Source: Acidobacteriota bacterium (GTDB taxonomy: Bacteria; Acidobacteriota; Holophagae; Holophagales; Holophagaceae). Taken from it: a DNA stretch of 5,532 nucleotides. Shown here piece after piece: positions 1-5,532 of this stretch. Each line of letters begins with the position of its first letter. Positions within the stretch are counted from its first letter, which is position 1. The notes under the pieces are model-generated. The model did no database searches. It had not been told where the DNA came from and worked only from the letters and a program-made list of their open reading frames with translations. Location: NCBI GenBank assembly GCA_021778785.1, contig JAJYBX010000157.1:1-5532 (forward strand). Reading direction: 5' to 3'. Made by a program: the position numbers and the translations under genes.

Positions 1-180
1 GAAAGCTGGGTGGCCTATGCGGTCAGCGCCGTGGGCTTCGGCATCAGCCTCCTGTCGGTGCAGACCCACACCTTCGAAACCACCGCGTTCGTGGCCTACC
101 TGTTCCTCCTCAACGGCACCCTCGCGGCCCTGGCCTCGCGGAGCCGCAAGCCCAAGCAGGCGCCCGGGCTCCTTCCTTGA
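1..180 (+). CDS. C-terminal end of a polytopic membrane protein (O-antigen ligase-like possible)
   Basis: The frame is open from base 1 and ends at a TGA (178-180), giving the last 59 residues of a protein that starts outside the window. Two hydrophobic stretches are visible: about residues 3-20 (from WVAYAVSAVG) and about residues 28-45 (from TAFVAYLFLL). They are separated by a short polar turn (QTHTFE) and followed by a basic, proline-rich tail (SRSRKPKQ), as expected for the last two membrane helices and a cytoplasmic tail of an inner-membrane protein. Two closing helices with a His in the connecting loop resemble the ends of O-antigen ligase/polymerase (Wzy/WaaL-type) proteins. This is a weak resemblance and other multi-helix families are equally possible. 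The gene runs towards, and is unrelated to, the minus-strand genes that follow. A strong hairpin lies 3 bases after the stop. I am sure it is the end of a membrane protein and unsure of the family. Confidence 0.6.
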   Translation, partial: ESWVAYAVSAVGFGISLLSVQTHTFETTAFVAYLFLLNGTLAALASRSRKPKQAPGLLP

Positions 181-183
181 ACT

Positions 184-205
184 CGGCACACCGCCGGTCG
201 TGCCG
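184..205 (+). terminator. Hairpin after the membrane-protein gene, probable terminator
   Basis: CGGCACACC (184-192) pairs with GGTcGTGCCG (196-205) around a GCC loop: nine base pairs with one bulged C at 199, almost all G-C. It begins 3 bases after the stop of the plus-strand gene and lies in the short gap before the convergent minus-strand rhuM remnant, which is where a terminator would sit. No clean T-run follows on either strand (the plus strand continues CCCCAATCCTTC), so it is not a textbook intrinsic terminator. It may act on both strands or with Rho. Bases 206-246 hold nothing else that I can recognise. Confidence 0.5.
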
Positions 206-246
206 CCCCAATCCTTCATCATTCCTATCGGTGTTCTGCGGGCCGG

Positions 247-1082
247 TCAGGGTTTTCGGCGCTTGCCAGCTAGATCCTTCACACGGACCACAGCCCGATC
301 GAAATCGGAACTGGGCTCAGCGGCTTCCCTGAGGCGCTGCTGGGCTTGGTACTGCTCGAATTGCGCCTCGGCCAACCGCTGGGCAAGCTCTGCGGACACA
401 CGGCCCGCCTCCTGCAGGACGTCGCGCTCGTTGAACTGGAGGAAGGCGTCCAGCCTGTCCGCCCAGTCCCGCATGGTCATCGCATGCCGTCTTGTGGCCT
501 GCTCCTCGGCGTAATCGAGGTACATGGTCACGATGCGGTTGAGCGCCGCCAGTTCCTCTTCGGTGAGGTAGTTCTTGGCCACGCCCACGTCATGCCTCCG
601 GATGCGCCCGGCGGGTGCGCGCTCCCAGGTGGTGAGGCCCATGTTCGGCTTGCTGGCATCGGCCCGGGCCTGGATGAGCTCGGCAGCCGTATGGCGGTGG
701 ATCGCCCAGTGGCCCACTGGCGGAACTGGGTGCCCCGCAGAGATCGGACCCGGTAGCCCACCGCCAGGATCATGTCGAGATGGTAATGGGCCAGGTCGAG
801 CCGGACCTGCCGCTGGCCTTCGGATTGAACCGTTAAGTAATGCTTAACAGTTGCCTCCGGGACCAGCTCGCCTTCCTCATAGATGTGGGCGATGTGCTGG
901 CTGATGTTGGCGGATGTGGTCTGGTACAGCTCGGCCATCCCCTTGAGGGTCATCCAGACCATCTGACCGTCCAGTCGCACTTGGATGCGGCGCCGACCAT
1001 CCTCGGTCGTGTAGAGGAGGAATTCCCCGCCAGGCTGGGCAGGCGGCTCCTGGGAGGATTGCGCAGGTTTCCGGGCAGGCAT
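247..1082 (-). pseudogene. RhuM-family protein (COG3943), broken by an internal deletion
   Basis: Two minus-strand frames carry the two halves of one RhuM-family protein. The first starts at ATG 1082 with GAAGGA 4 bases upstream. It holds the usual N-terminal region: FLLYTTEDGRRRIQVRLDG, the winged-helix-like stretch MAELYQTTSANISQHI, EEGEL, ATVKHYLTVQ, and YHLDMILAVGYRVRS up to RGTQFRQWA. It then leaves the family pattern near base 710 and stops at 528. The second frame picks up at about 711 (HWAIHRHTAAELIQARAD) and continues with KPNMGLTTW, VGVAKNYLTEEELAALNRIV and MYLDYAEEQA to a TGA at 247. From memory of the family, about 75 residues normally separate RGTQFRxWA from the HTAAE motif; all are missing here and the frame has shifted. 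The total span is about 278 codons against roughly 330-345 for intact members. RhuM proteins are predicted DNA-binding accessory proteins first named from Salmonella SPI-3; their biochemical role is not settled. The gene begins 36 bases after dnaE2 and points the same way. Whether either half is still made is unknown. Confidence 0.85.
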
Positions 1083-1118
1083 GGCGTCCTTCGCGACGGG
1101 TTGGGTGATTGTAGGGCC

Positions 1119-4037
1119 TCACCTCACTTCAAGGACGGGCAGCTTGTCCTGGAGGGTGGTGCGGCCGCGCACGGGGACGACGTCGCCGACGCGGAAGGGG
1201 CGCTGCCGACGCTTGAGGACGGGGGGGAAGGCGACGGCTTCGGCGAGGCCGGTCTCATCCTCGAAGGTGACGAACTGCATGCGCTGGCCCTGCTCGGTGG
1301 CGACGTCCTTGTCGGCCACGACGAGGGCCCAGAAACGAAGCTCTCGTCCGGGCCGGGCCACATCCGCGGCGCGGTCGGGGCCGCCGCCTTTGCGCACGCG
1401 GGCGAGGGCGGCGGGGTGGAGTTCCAGGGTGAGGCCCATGGTCTCCAGCTCCAGGTCGGCGCGGTCGAAGGGGTCCGTGGCCCGGGGGCGCACGCCGGCG
1501 GGGACGCCGCCCAGCCGCGCCCACATGAGGCGGGTGCGGTCGCCATCCGGCGCCCAGCGGTCGAAGGCTCCGGCGGCGCAGAGGGCCTCGGCGGTGGTCA
1601 CGGAGAGGCTCGTGCGGCCCAGCAGGTCGTCCAGGTGCTCGAAGGGGCCGTGCCGCTCGCGCTCCTCCAGCAGGGCGCGCACCTCCGCCTCGCGGGCGCC
1701 CTTCACCTGCAGGAGGCCCACGCGGAGGGCCTGTTCGCCCTCCGCCGCGAAGGCCCAGGCGGAGGCATTGGCGTCGGGCCCCCGCACCACCAGGCGGTGG
1801 CGCCGGGCATCGCCCAGGTAGGCGATGGCGGGGTAGTAGCCGCCCTGGTTGGTGATGACGGACGCGAAGAACACCGCCGGGTGGTGGGCCTTGATCCAGG
1901 CGCTCTCGAAGCTCACCTGGGCGTAGCTGGCCGAATGCGGCTTGCAGAAGGAGTAGCCCTGGAAGGTGCGGATCATGTCCCAGGCCTCGTCCACGGTGGC
2001 GGGGCGCACGCCGCGCTCCGCGCAGCCCCGGCGGAACCGCGCCTCGTAGTACGGCAGCTTCTTCTCGCAGTCGGGCTTGCCCAGCAGCTTGCGGAGCCGG
2101 TCGGCCTCGTCGTGGCTCCAGCCCGCCAGGGCCACGCAGACCTTGAGGACATCCTCCTGGTAGACCAGCACGCCGTGGCTCTCGGAAAGCAGCTCGCTGA
2201 ACACCGGATCGCCGGGCTCCCAGACCTCCTCGCCCCGGCGGCGCTTCACGTAGCGGTCCACCCAGCGGTAGGCCGCGGGGCGGATGAGGCTGCTGTGGAT
2301 CACCAGGGTCTCGAAATCGCCAGCCCCCACCCGCTGCTGGAGCTGGCGCGTGGCGGGGCTCTCCACGTAGAAGACGCCGATGCTGTCGCCCCGGGCCAGG
2401 AGGGCCTGGGTGGCGGCATCCTCCCGCGAATGGGTGCCGGGATCGGCGGGCCTGCGATCCCCCAGCACCGCGTAGGCGTCGCGGATGACGGCCAGGCTGC
2501 GGTTTCCCAGGAGGTCGATCTTCACCAGTCCGTAGTTCTCCACGCCATCCTTGTCCCAGGTGGTGGTGGACACGCCCTCCTTGGCGGGCGCGGGCTGGAA
2601 GGCCGCGTGCTCCCAGAAGGGCCCGGGCGTCACGACGGTGCCACCGGGGTGCACGGAGAACTGGTGGAAGTGGCCCTCCAGGGCCGCGGCCTGGCGCAGG
2701 ATCACGTCCCAGGCGGGGTTCTCCGCGGCGCGGTCGAGGCCCCCTTCCCAGCCGCGGACATAGCGGGCCAGCTGCTTGAGCTCGCTGTCGGGCCGCCCAT
2801 GGGCCTGGGCCACGGCCCGCAGGGCGCCCTTGGGCTGGAAGAAGGCGTGGTTGGCCACCATGGCCACGCGGTCGCGGCCGTAGCGCTGGAACACCGACGC
2901 GATGACGGCGTCGCGCTCGTCCCAGGCGAAATCGATGTCCATGTCCGGCGGATCCTGGCGCTCCGGCGTGAGGAAGCGCTCGAACAGGAGGTTCGTGGCC
3001 ACGGGATCCACGTTGCTCAGGTTCAGGGCGTAGCTCACCAGGGAGGCCGCGCCGCTGCCCCGCCCGCAGATGCGGGGTTGCGCGCCCTGGGCGGCCTGGA
3101 CGATGTCCTGCACCAGCAGGAAGTAGCGGGCGAAGCCCTTGAGGGAGATGAGGTCCAGTTCCCGCTCCATGCGGGCCCACACACCGCCATCCGGGTTCGG
3201 GAACCGCGCCGCCACGCCTGCCCGCACCTTCTCCCGCAGGAGGGCGTCCAGGTCGGCGCCCTCCCGGCCCAGGGGATCCGGCAGCACCCAGCCGCCCCAG
3301 TGAAGGGACCAGCCGGCCGCCTGCGCCAGCGCCGCGGCGGTGGCCTTCGCCACGGCGGGCTCGCCGAAGGGGAAGCGGGCCTCCCAGTCGGTGCGCGGCA
3401 CGGCGGCGTCGGCGGGCTCCCACAGGGCCTCCGTGCGGATGAGCGTGGCCTGCGCCGCGATGGCCCGCTTGAGCCGGTGCATCTCCAGGCCCTCGGCCGT
3501 GCGGAAGCGCAGCACCTGGGGCGCCACCACGGGCAGGCCCGCGGCCAGGGCCTTCCGCGCCTCCTGGACCCGGCGGGGATGGCCCAGCAGGGCGCCGGTG
3601 AGGCCCTCGCGCAGGAGGGCGTCCAGGCCCGCGAGGTCCTCCGCCAGCAGCACGCAGCCGCCGGGGGGCTCGGGCTCGCCGAGGCCGGGGATGACGAGGT
3701 CGGGACGCCCCGCATGGGCCTGGGCCGACAGCAGGCGGTTCAGGGCCGCGTAGCCCCCGTCGCTGGCGGGCAGCGCGCCGTAGCCATGGCCGCGCCAGTC
3801 GAACCGCGCCCCCAGGTGCAGGCGGAAGCCGGTCCAGTCCGGATCCGGCGGCAGGCCCTCCAGCTCGCGGGACTTGTGGATCCATTCCAGTTCCGCCCGC
3901 AGCTTCGGGTAGCCCGCCACCCCCCGGTCCCAGCAGACCAGGTCGCGGTAGCCCAGGGCCCGCGCCAGGCGCAGCAGCTGCTTCGCCGGGTAGACGCCTT
4001 CACCTGCGGAGAAATCGGAAATGCCGAGGGCGAACAT
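1119..4037 (-). CDS. dnaE2: Error-prone DNA polymerase DnaE2/ImuC (C-family), degenerate PHP domain
   Basis: This encodes 972 residues from ATG 4037. It is a C-family DNA polymerase expected to perform lesion bypass and damage-induced mutagenesis with ImuA/ImuB. Residues 1-200 correspond to a PHP domain, shorter than usual. The palm carries CGRGSGAASLVSY (about 323-335), PDMDIDF with catalytic D365 and D367, and YGLVKIDLLG with the third aspartate, D508. Further on are FCKPHSASYAQ and the DARRHxLxVxxPDxNAS signature typical of DnaE2. A helix-hairpin-helix region follows at about 783-832 (ERHGPFEHLDDLLGRTSLS), and a C-terminal OB fold at about 898-972 contains MQFVTFEDETG and ends RGRTTLQDKLPVLEVR. 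Total length and the absence of a long C-terminal tau-binding region favour DnaE2 over replicative DnaE1. The PHP ligands are replaced: the HxH position reads L4-G5-I6, the TD(H/E) position W36-D37-R38, and the TNDVHY position P173-Q-V-L-R-F178. The frame extends upstream to a TTG at 4100, but those 21 codons lie in a repeat, so I start at 4037. No clear Shine-Dalgarno precedes that ATG, so the start is uncertain. Confidence 0.92.
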   Translation of the reverse strand: MFALGISDFSAGEGVYPAKQLLRLARALGYRDLVCWDRGVAGYPKLRAELEWIHKSRELEGLPPDPDWTGFRLHLGARFDWRGHGYGALPASDGGYAALNRLLSAQAHAGRPDLVIPGLGEPEPPGGCVLLAEDLAGLDALLREGLTGALLGHPRRVQEARKALAAGLPVVAPQVLRFRTAEGLEMHRLKRAIAAQATLIRTEALWEPADAAVPRTDWEARFPFGEPAVAKATAAALAQAAGWSLHWGGWVLPDPLGREGADLDALLREKVRAGVAARFPNPDGGVWARMERELDLISLKGFARYFLLVQDIVQAAQGAQPRICGRGSGAASLVSYALNLSNVDPVATNLLFERFLTPERQDPPDMDIDFAWDERDAVIASVFQRYGRDRVAMVANHAFFQPKGALRAVAQAHGRPDSELKQLARYVRGWEGGLDRAAENPAWDVILRQAAALEGHFHQFSVHPGGTVVTPGPFWEHAAFQPAPAKEGVSTTTWDKDGVENYGLVKIDLLGNRSLAVIRDAYAVLGDRRPADPGTHSREDAATQALLARGDSIGVFYVESPATRQLQQRVGAGDFETLVIHSSLIRPAAYRWVDRYVKRRRGEEVWEPGDPVFSELLSESHGVLVYQEDVLKVCVALAGWSHDEADRLRKLLGKPDCEKKLPYYEARFRRGCAERGVRPATVDEAWDMIRTFQGYSFCKPHSASYAQVSFESAWIKAHHPAVFFASVITNQGGYYPAIAYLGDARRHRLVVRGPDANASAWAFAAEGEQALRVGLLQVKGAREAEVRALLEERERHGPFEHLDDLLGRTSLSVTTAEALCAAGAFDRWAPDGDRTRLMWARLGGVPAGVRPRATDPFDRADLELETMGLTLELHPAALARVRKGGGPDRAADVARPGRELRFWALVVADKDVATEQGQRMQFVTFEDETGLAEAVAFPPVLKRRQRPFRVGDVVPVRGRTTLQDKLPVLEVR

Positions 4038-4064
4038 GGGGCATGCCAGAGGGGAAAGGAGCTC

Positions 4065-4135
4065 CACGAAGGACACGAAGAAGAACGCGAAGGACACCAA
4101 GAGTGATTCGTGCCCTTGTTCTTTGCTTCGTGTCC
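4065..4135. repeat. Imperfect inverted repeat of the CACGAAGGACACGAAG intergenic type
   Basis: GGACACGAAG (4071-4080) is exactly complementary to CTTCGTGTCC (4126-4135). The pairing continues inwards: AAGAAC (4081-4086) against GTTCTT (4118-4123), then, after a small asymmetry, AAGG-CAC-AA elements against TTCGTGCCCTT (4107-4117). The left arm is itself a degenerate direct repeat of CACGAAGGA / CACGAAGAA / CGCGAAGGA units. The sequence is purine-rich on the plus strand up to about 4104 and pyrimidine-rich after it, unlike nearby coding DNA. Similar CACGAAG-rich blocks occur, from memory, as dispersed intergenic repeats in several environmental bacteria. It lies 28 bases upstream of the dnaE2 ATG, in the leader between that gene and the DUF2442-HTH gene, and would form a long hairpin in a shared transcript. 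Function unknown. Bases 4136-4207 contain only a small hairpin, ATCGGC-GGA-GCCGAT (4144-4158), with no T-run. Confidence 0.65.
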
Positions 4136-4207
4136 CTCTCGGTATCGGCGGAGCCGATGCGCGAGACGAACGGACATCTCGTGGAGAGCTTTTTGATGGG
4201 GGTGGAA

Positions 4208-4681
4208 TCAGGGCTGCCAGTCGCGGGGCAGGCCGCAGGCGTCTAGGACGGCGTGGAGGTAGGGGATCCCGGTGCGCAGGCCCCCCCGCTCGGCGAGGCT
4301 CACGAGGGCCTGGGAGCGGCCCATCCGTTCGGCGAGCTGCGCCTGGGTGAGCCCCGCCTGGCGGCGGGCGGCGCGCAGGCGCGGGGCCAGGGCCTTCGCC
4401 CGGGCGTCCGCCTCGGGGGCACGGCGGCCCTCCAGGAGCGCCTGCACCGACAGATCCTCGTCCAGGCGAGGCCAGTGGATGCCCGCGCCCCGCCCCGTCA
4501 AGCGCCAGTCCGCCAGGTCCGCGGCGAAGGCCCCCGCCAGCCGGGGGAAGAAGGCCAGCGGACAGGCCAGCTCCCGGCCGTCCTGGAGCTGGACCACCAG
4601 GCGCCCCCGCTCAAACCAGAGGTGCGCGGCGCGGGGACCGTCAGGGTTCGCCAGGGACATGGGGTGGCTCACGGGGCTCAT
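4208..4681 (-). CDS. DUF2442 domain plus XRE-type helix-turn-helix protein
   Basis: This encodes 157 residues from ATG 4681, or 150 from a second ATG at 4660; neither has a convincing Shine-Dalgarno. Residues about 18-87 match the short DUF2442 type: VVQLQDGREL, PLAFFPRL, DWRLTGRGAGIHWPRLDEDLSVQALLEG. Residues about 100-152 form a Cro/C1 (XRE)-type HTH: LRAARRQAGLTQAQLAERMG, then RSQALVSLAERGG as turn and recognition helix. DUF2442 proteins often sit beside DUF4160 proteins and are commonly treated as candidate toxin-antitoxin or accessory-gene pairs. The HTH-bearing partner would be the DNA-binding, possibly autoregulating one; that role is inference. The 5' end overlaps the short DUF4160 frame at 4641-4733 by 41 bases, so it may be translated by coupling or be the rest of a frameshifted fusion. 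It lies between imuB and dnaE2 in the same orientation. A palindrome at 4697-4717 just upstream is a possible operator or RNA structure. Confidence 0.82.
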   Translation of the reverse strand: MSPVSHPMSLANPDGPRAAHLWFERGRLVVQLQDGRELACPLAFFPRLAGAFAADLADWRLTGRGAGIHWPRLDEDLSVQALLEGRRAPEADARAKALAPRLRAARRQAGLTQAQLAERMGRSQALVSLAERGGLRTGIPYLHAVLDACGLPRDWQP

Positions 4682-4733
4682 GGCTGTAGAAGAAGAACCG
4701 GGAGGGCCCTTCCCGGTAGATGGTGGGGGTCAT
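4641..4733 (-). pseudogene. Truncated DUF4160 reading frame (30 aa)
   Basis: ATG 4733 is preceded by the strong Shine-Dalgarno AGGAGAA (4738-4744), and the frame ends at a TGA (4641-4643). The peptide opens MTPTIYREGPSRFFFY and continues SHEPREPPHV before PGEP and the stop. It matches the first part of DUF4160 proteins, whose pattern is MPTI-x-R-x-GG-x-RFFFYSNE-x-x-EPPHVHV, usually followed by about 50 more residues. Those residues are absent. The frame breaks exactly at the conserved PPHVHV site, and the DUF2442-HTH frame is already open there. Removing one base, or adding two, near 4653 would join them as PPHV(HL)ANPDGPRAAHLWF. It may therefore be a decayed gene with a deletion, a frameshifted DUF4160-DUF2442-HTH fusion, or a short leader peptide that couples translation. 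It starts 27 bases after imuB, so it is probably in that operon. The family match is clear; its present function is not. Confidence 0.7.
4697..4717. other. Near-perfect palindrome before the DUF2442-HTH gene
   Basis: ACCGGGAGGG (4697-4706) faces CCCTTCCCGGT (4707-4717), whose reverse complement is ACCGGGAAGGG. The arms match except for one extra base and meet at GGGCCC. The element lies within the DUF4160 frame (codons for REGPSR) and ends 15 bases before ATG 4681 of the HTH gene. It could be an operator for that HTH protein or a hairpin affecting translation, or just GC-rich coding sequence. Both functions are inference. Confidence 0.35.
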
Positions 4734-4737
4734 GGGG

Positions 4738-4744
4738 TTCTCCT
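4738..4744 (-). promoter_or_regulatory. Strong ribosome binding site for the DUF4160 frame
   Basis: On the minus strand AGGAGAA precedes ATG 4733; its AGGAG core is separated from the ATG by AACCCC. This is the best Shine-Dalgarno on the minus strand in the window and shows that the short DUF4160 frame begins here. The surrounding gap (4734-4760) is AT-rich for this genome and follows a tandem TAATAA stop of the imuB gene. It contains TAATAT, which could serve as a -10 element, but I see no matching -35. Confidence 0.7.
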
Positions 4745-4760
4745 GAATATTAGGCTTTTA

Positions 4761-5532
4761 TTACGCTGTTTCAAGCTGCCCTCCCCGCCCCATCCACCCC
4801 GGCAGCACCGCCTGATCGGGGAAGCGGCGGCGCAGCCTCGCCAGGGCGGGCTCGAGGCGGTCGAGCTTGGCATTGCGGGGATCCTCGAAGAGGGCCCGCT
4901 CGCGGCCCAGGCCCCAGGCCAGGCGCAGCTCCACCTCGCGCACGAGGAGGCGCCGGGTGGCGCCCGCCAGGAAGGCCTGCTGGATGCGGCGGGCCAGCAC
5001 CAGGGGCGGGGCCGTGAGCTCCTCCGGCCCGGCGCGCCAGGCGTGGGGCTCGCCGTCCACGTCCCACCACCGCAGCACCAGCGTGCGGGGGTGGCGGGGG
5101 TCGGACCAGAGCCAGTCCAGGCAACGGGCGGCCAGGCCCACCTCCTCCGGCAGGCGGGGGGGCTGCAGGCGCCAGCCGTGACGGGCGTGGCCGGGGCGCT
5201 CGGTGAGCAGGGGCAGGCGCGGCCGGTCCTCGCCGCGGACCCGGGCCCGCAGGTCCGGCGCCAGCTTGGGGTTCGCCAGTTCCGCCAGCACGGGCAGGGG
5301 CACGGGCTGGAGGTCGCCGAAGACGCGCAGGCCCAGGCGGCGGAAGCGCTCCTGCAGGCGCGGGGCCAAGTCCGGCAGGCGGCGCAGGGGCTGGGGGGCC
5401 AGGAAGGCGGCCTCGGCGCCCTCCCCCACCCGCTCCAGCTGGTGCTCGGCGTGGGCGGCGAACTGGGCGGCGGTGGCGCTGAGGGACAGGCCCCCGTGGC
5501 TCTCCCAGCCGTTCCGCCCGGCCAGCTCCCGG
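4761..5532 (-). CDS. imuB: ImuB-like Y-family DNA polymerase homologue, C-terminal part
   Basis: The frame is open to the right edge, giving the last 256 residues and ending in TAATAA. A GTG at 5429 is an internal codon and not the start, since family-like sequence continues upstream of it. In order: the end of the palm (LSLSATAAQFAAHAEHQ, about 15-31); a thumb helix-hairpin-helix region, FLAPQPLRRLP then ERFRRLGLRVFGDL; LRARVRGED; and a little-finger-like domain (about 105-215) ending in RERALFEDP and LDRLEPALARLRRRFPDQAV. Active Y-family enzymes have a GI-x-x-NK-x-LAK motif at the first site and LPGIG at the second. Here they read SLSATAAQFAAHA and LPDLA, as in ImuB proteins, which are non-catalytic hubs linking DnaE2, ImuA and the beta clamp. 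The nearby dnaE2 supports this. The Q-x-x-LF clamp motif position reads ERALF (about 4887-4901), a weakened form. The catalytic acidic residues lie outside the window, so a divergent DinB cannot be excluded. Confidence 0.8.
   Translation of the reverse strand, partial: RELAGRNGWESHGGLSLSATAAQFAAHAEHQLERVGEGAEAAFLAPQPLRRLPDLAPRLQERFRRLGLRVFGDLQPVPLPVLAELANPKLAPDLRARVRGEDRPRLPLLTERPGHARHGWRLQPPRLPEEVGLAARCLDWLWSDPRHPRTLVLRWWDVDGEPHAWRAGPEELTAPPLVLARRIQQAFLAGATRRLLVREVELRLAWGLGRERALFEDPRNAKLDRLEPALARLRRRFPDQAVLPGWMGRGGQLETA

Noticed and set aside
17..514. Plus-strand 165-residue open frame starting inside the membrane-protein gene
   Set aside because: It is out of frame with the membrane-protein tail, rich in Ser/Arg/Pro, and runs antisense into the RhuM remnant.
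1108..1113. TACAAT on the minus strand as a -10 promoter element for rhuM
   Set aside because: It is one mismatch from consensus, but the only TTGAAG upstream is 13 bases away, too close for a -35. It may be chance.
840..4106. Plus-strand 1088-residue open frame
   Set aside because: It lies antisense to dnaE2, is rich in Gly/Ala/His low-complexity sequence and has no family motifs. It is the usual open antisense frame of GC-rich coding DNA.
4144..4158. Hairpin ATCGGC-GGA-GCCGAT as a terminator of the HTH gene
   Set aside because: The 6-bp stem is perfect, but no T-run follows on the minus strand, so there is no support for intrinsic termination.
4136..4207. LexA/SOS box upstream of dnaE2
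   Set aside because: I looked for CGAAC-N4-GTTC-type, CTG-N10-CAG and GTTC-N7-GTTC patterns on both strands and saw no convincing match. Control may be exerted upstream of imuB, outside the window.
4253..4753. Plus-strand 166-residue open frame
   Set aside because: It is antisense to the DUF2442-HTH gene, which has two recognisable domains. The plus-strand translation resembles nothing.
5427..5429. GTG at 5429 as the start of the Y-family gene
   Set aside because: The same frame stays open to the window edge and encodes family-like sequence upstream, so the gene is simply cut by the edge.

Overview
The window comes from a GC-rich bacterium: reading frames have G or C at almost every third codon position, and long open frames run antisense to the real genes. 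Sequence alone does not fix the taxon. The split ImuB/DnaE2 mutasome layout and a CACGAAGGACACGAAG-type intergenic repeat fit an environmental high-GC Gram-negative such as an acidobacterium, a myxobacterium-like lineage or a proteobacterium. That placement is inference.

Layout, left to right. (1) 1-180, plus strand: the last 59 residues of a membrane protein with two hydrophobic segments and a basic tail, followed at once by a strong hairpin (184-205). (2) 247-1082, minus strand: a RhuM-family (COG3943) gene broken by an internal deletion, so its N-terminal DNA-binding half and its C-terminal half lie in different frames. (3) 1119-4037, minus strand: a complete C-family DNA polymerase of the error-prone DnaE2/ImuC type. 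It keeps the three catalytic aspartates but has a shortened PHP domain that has lost its recognisable metal ligands. (4) 4065-4135: a long imperfect inverted repeat of an intergenic-repeat type, in the leader of dnaE2. (5) 4208-4733, minus strand: a small accessory module. It holds a truncated or frameshifted DUF4160 reading frame with a strong Shine-Dalgarno, overlapping a DUF2442 plus XRE-type HTH gene. (6) 4761-5532, minus strand: the C-terminal 256 residues of a Y-family polymerase-like protein, best read as ImuB. Its N-terminus is outside the window.

All minus-strand genes run the same way: imuB, then the DUF4160/DUF2442-HTH module, then dnaE2, then the rhuM remnant. The core is a damage-tolerance mutasome (ImuB hub plus DnaE2 polymerase; imuA would be expected beyond 5532). 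The unusual points are a DUF4160/DUF2442-HTH module between imuB and dnaE2, a repeat-derived palindrome directly before dnaE2, and a degenerate PHP domain. No RNA genes, CRISPR array or insertion sequence were seen.
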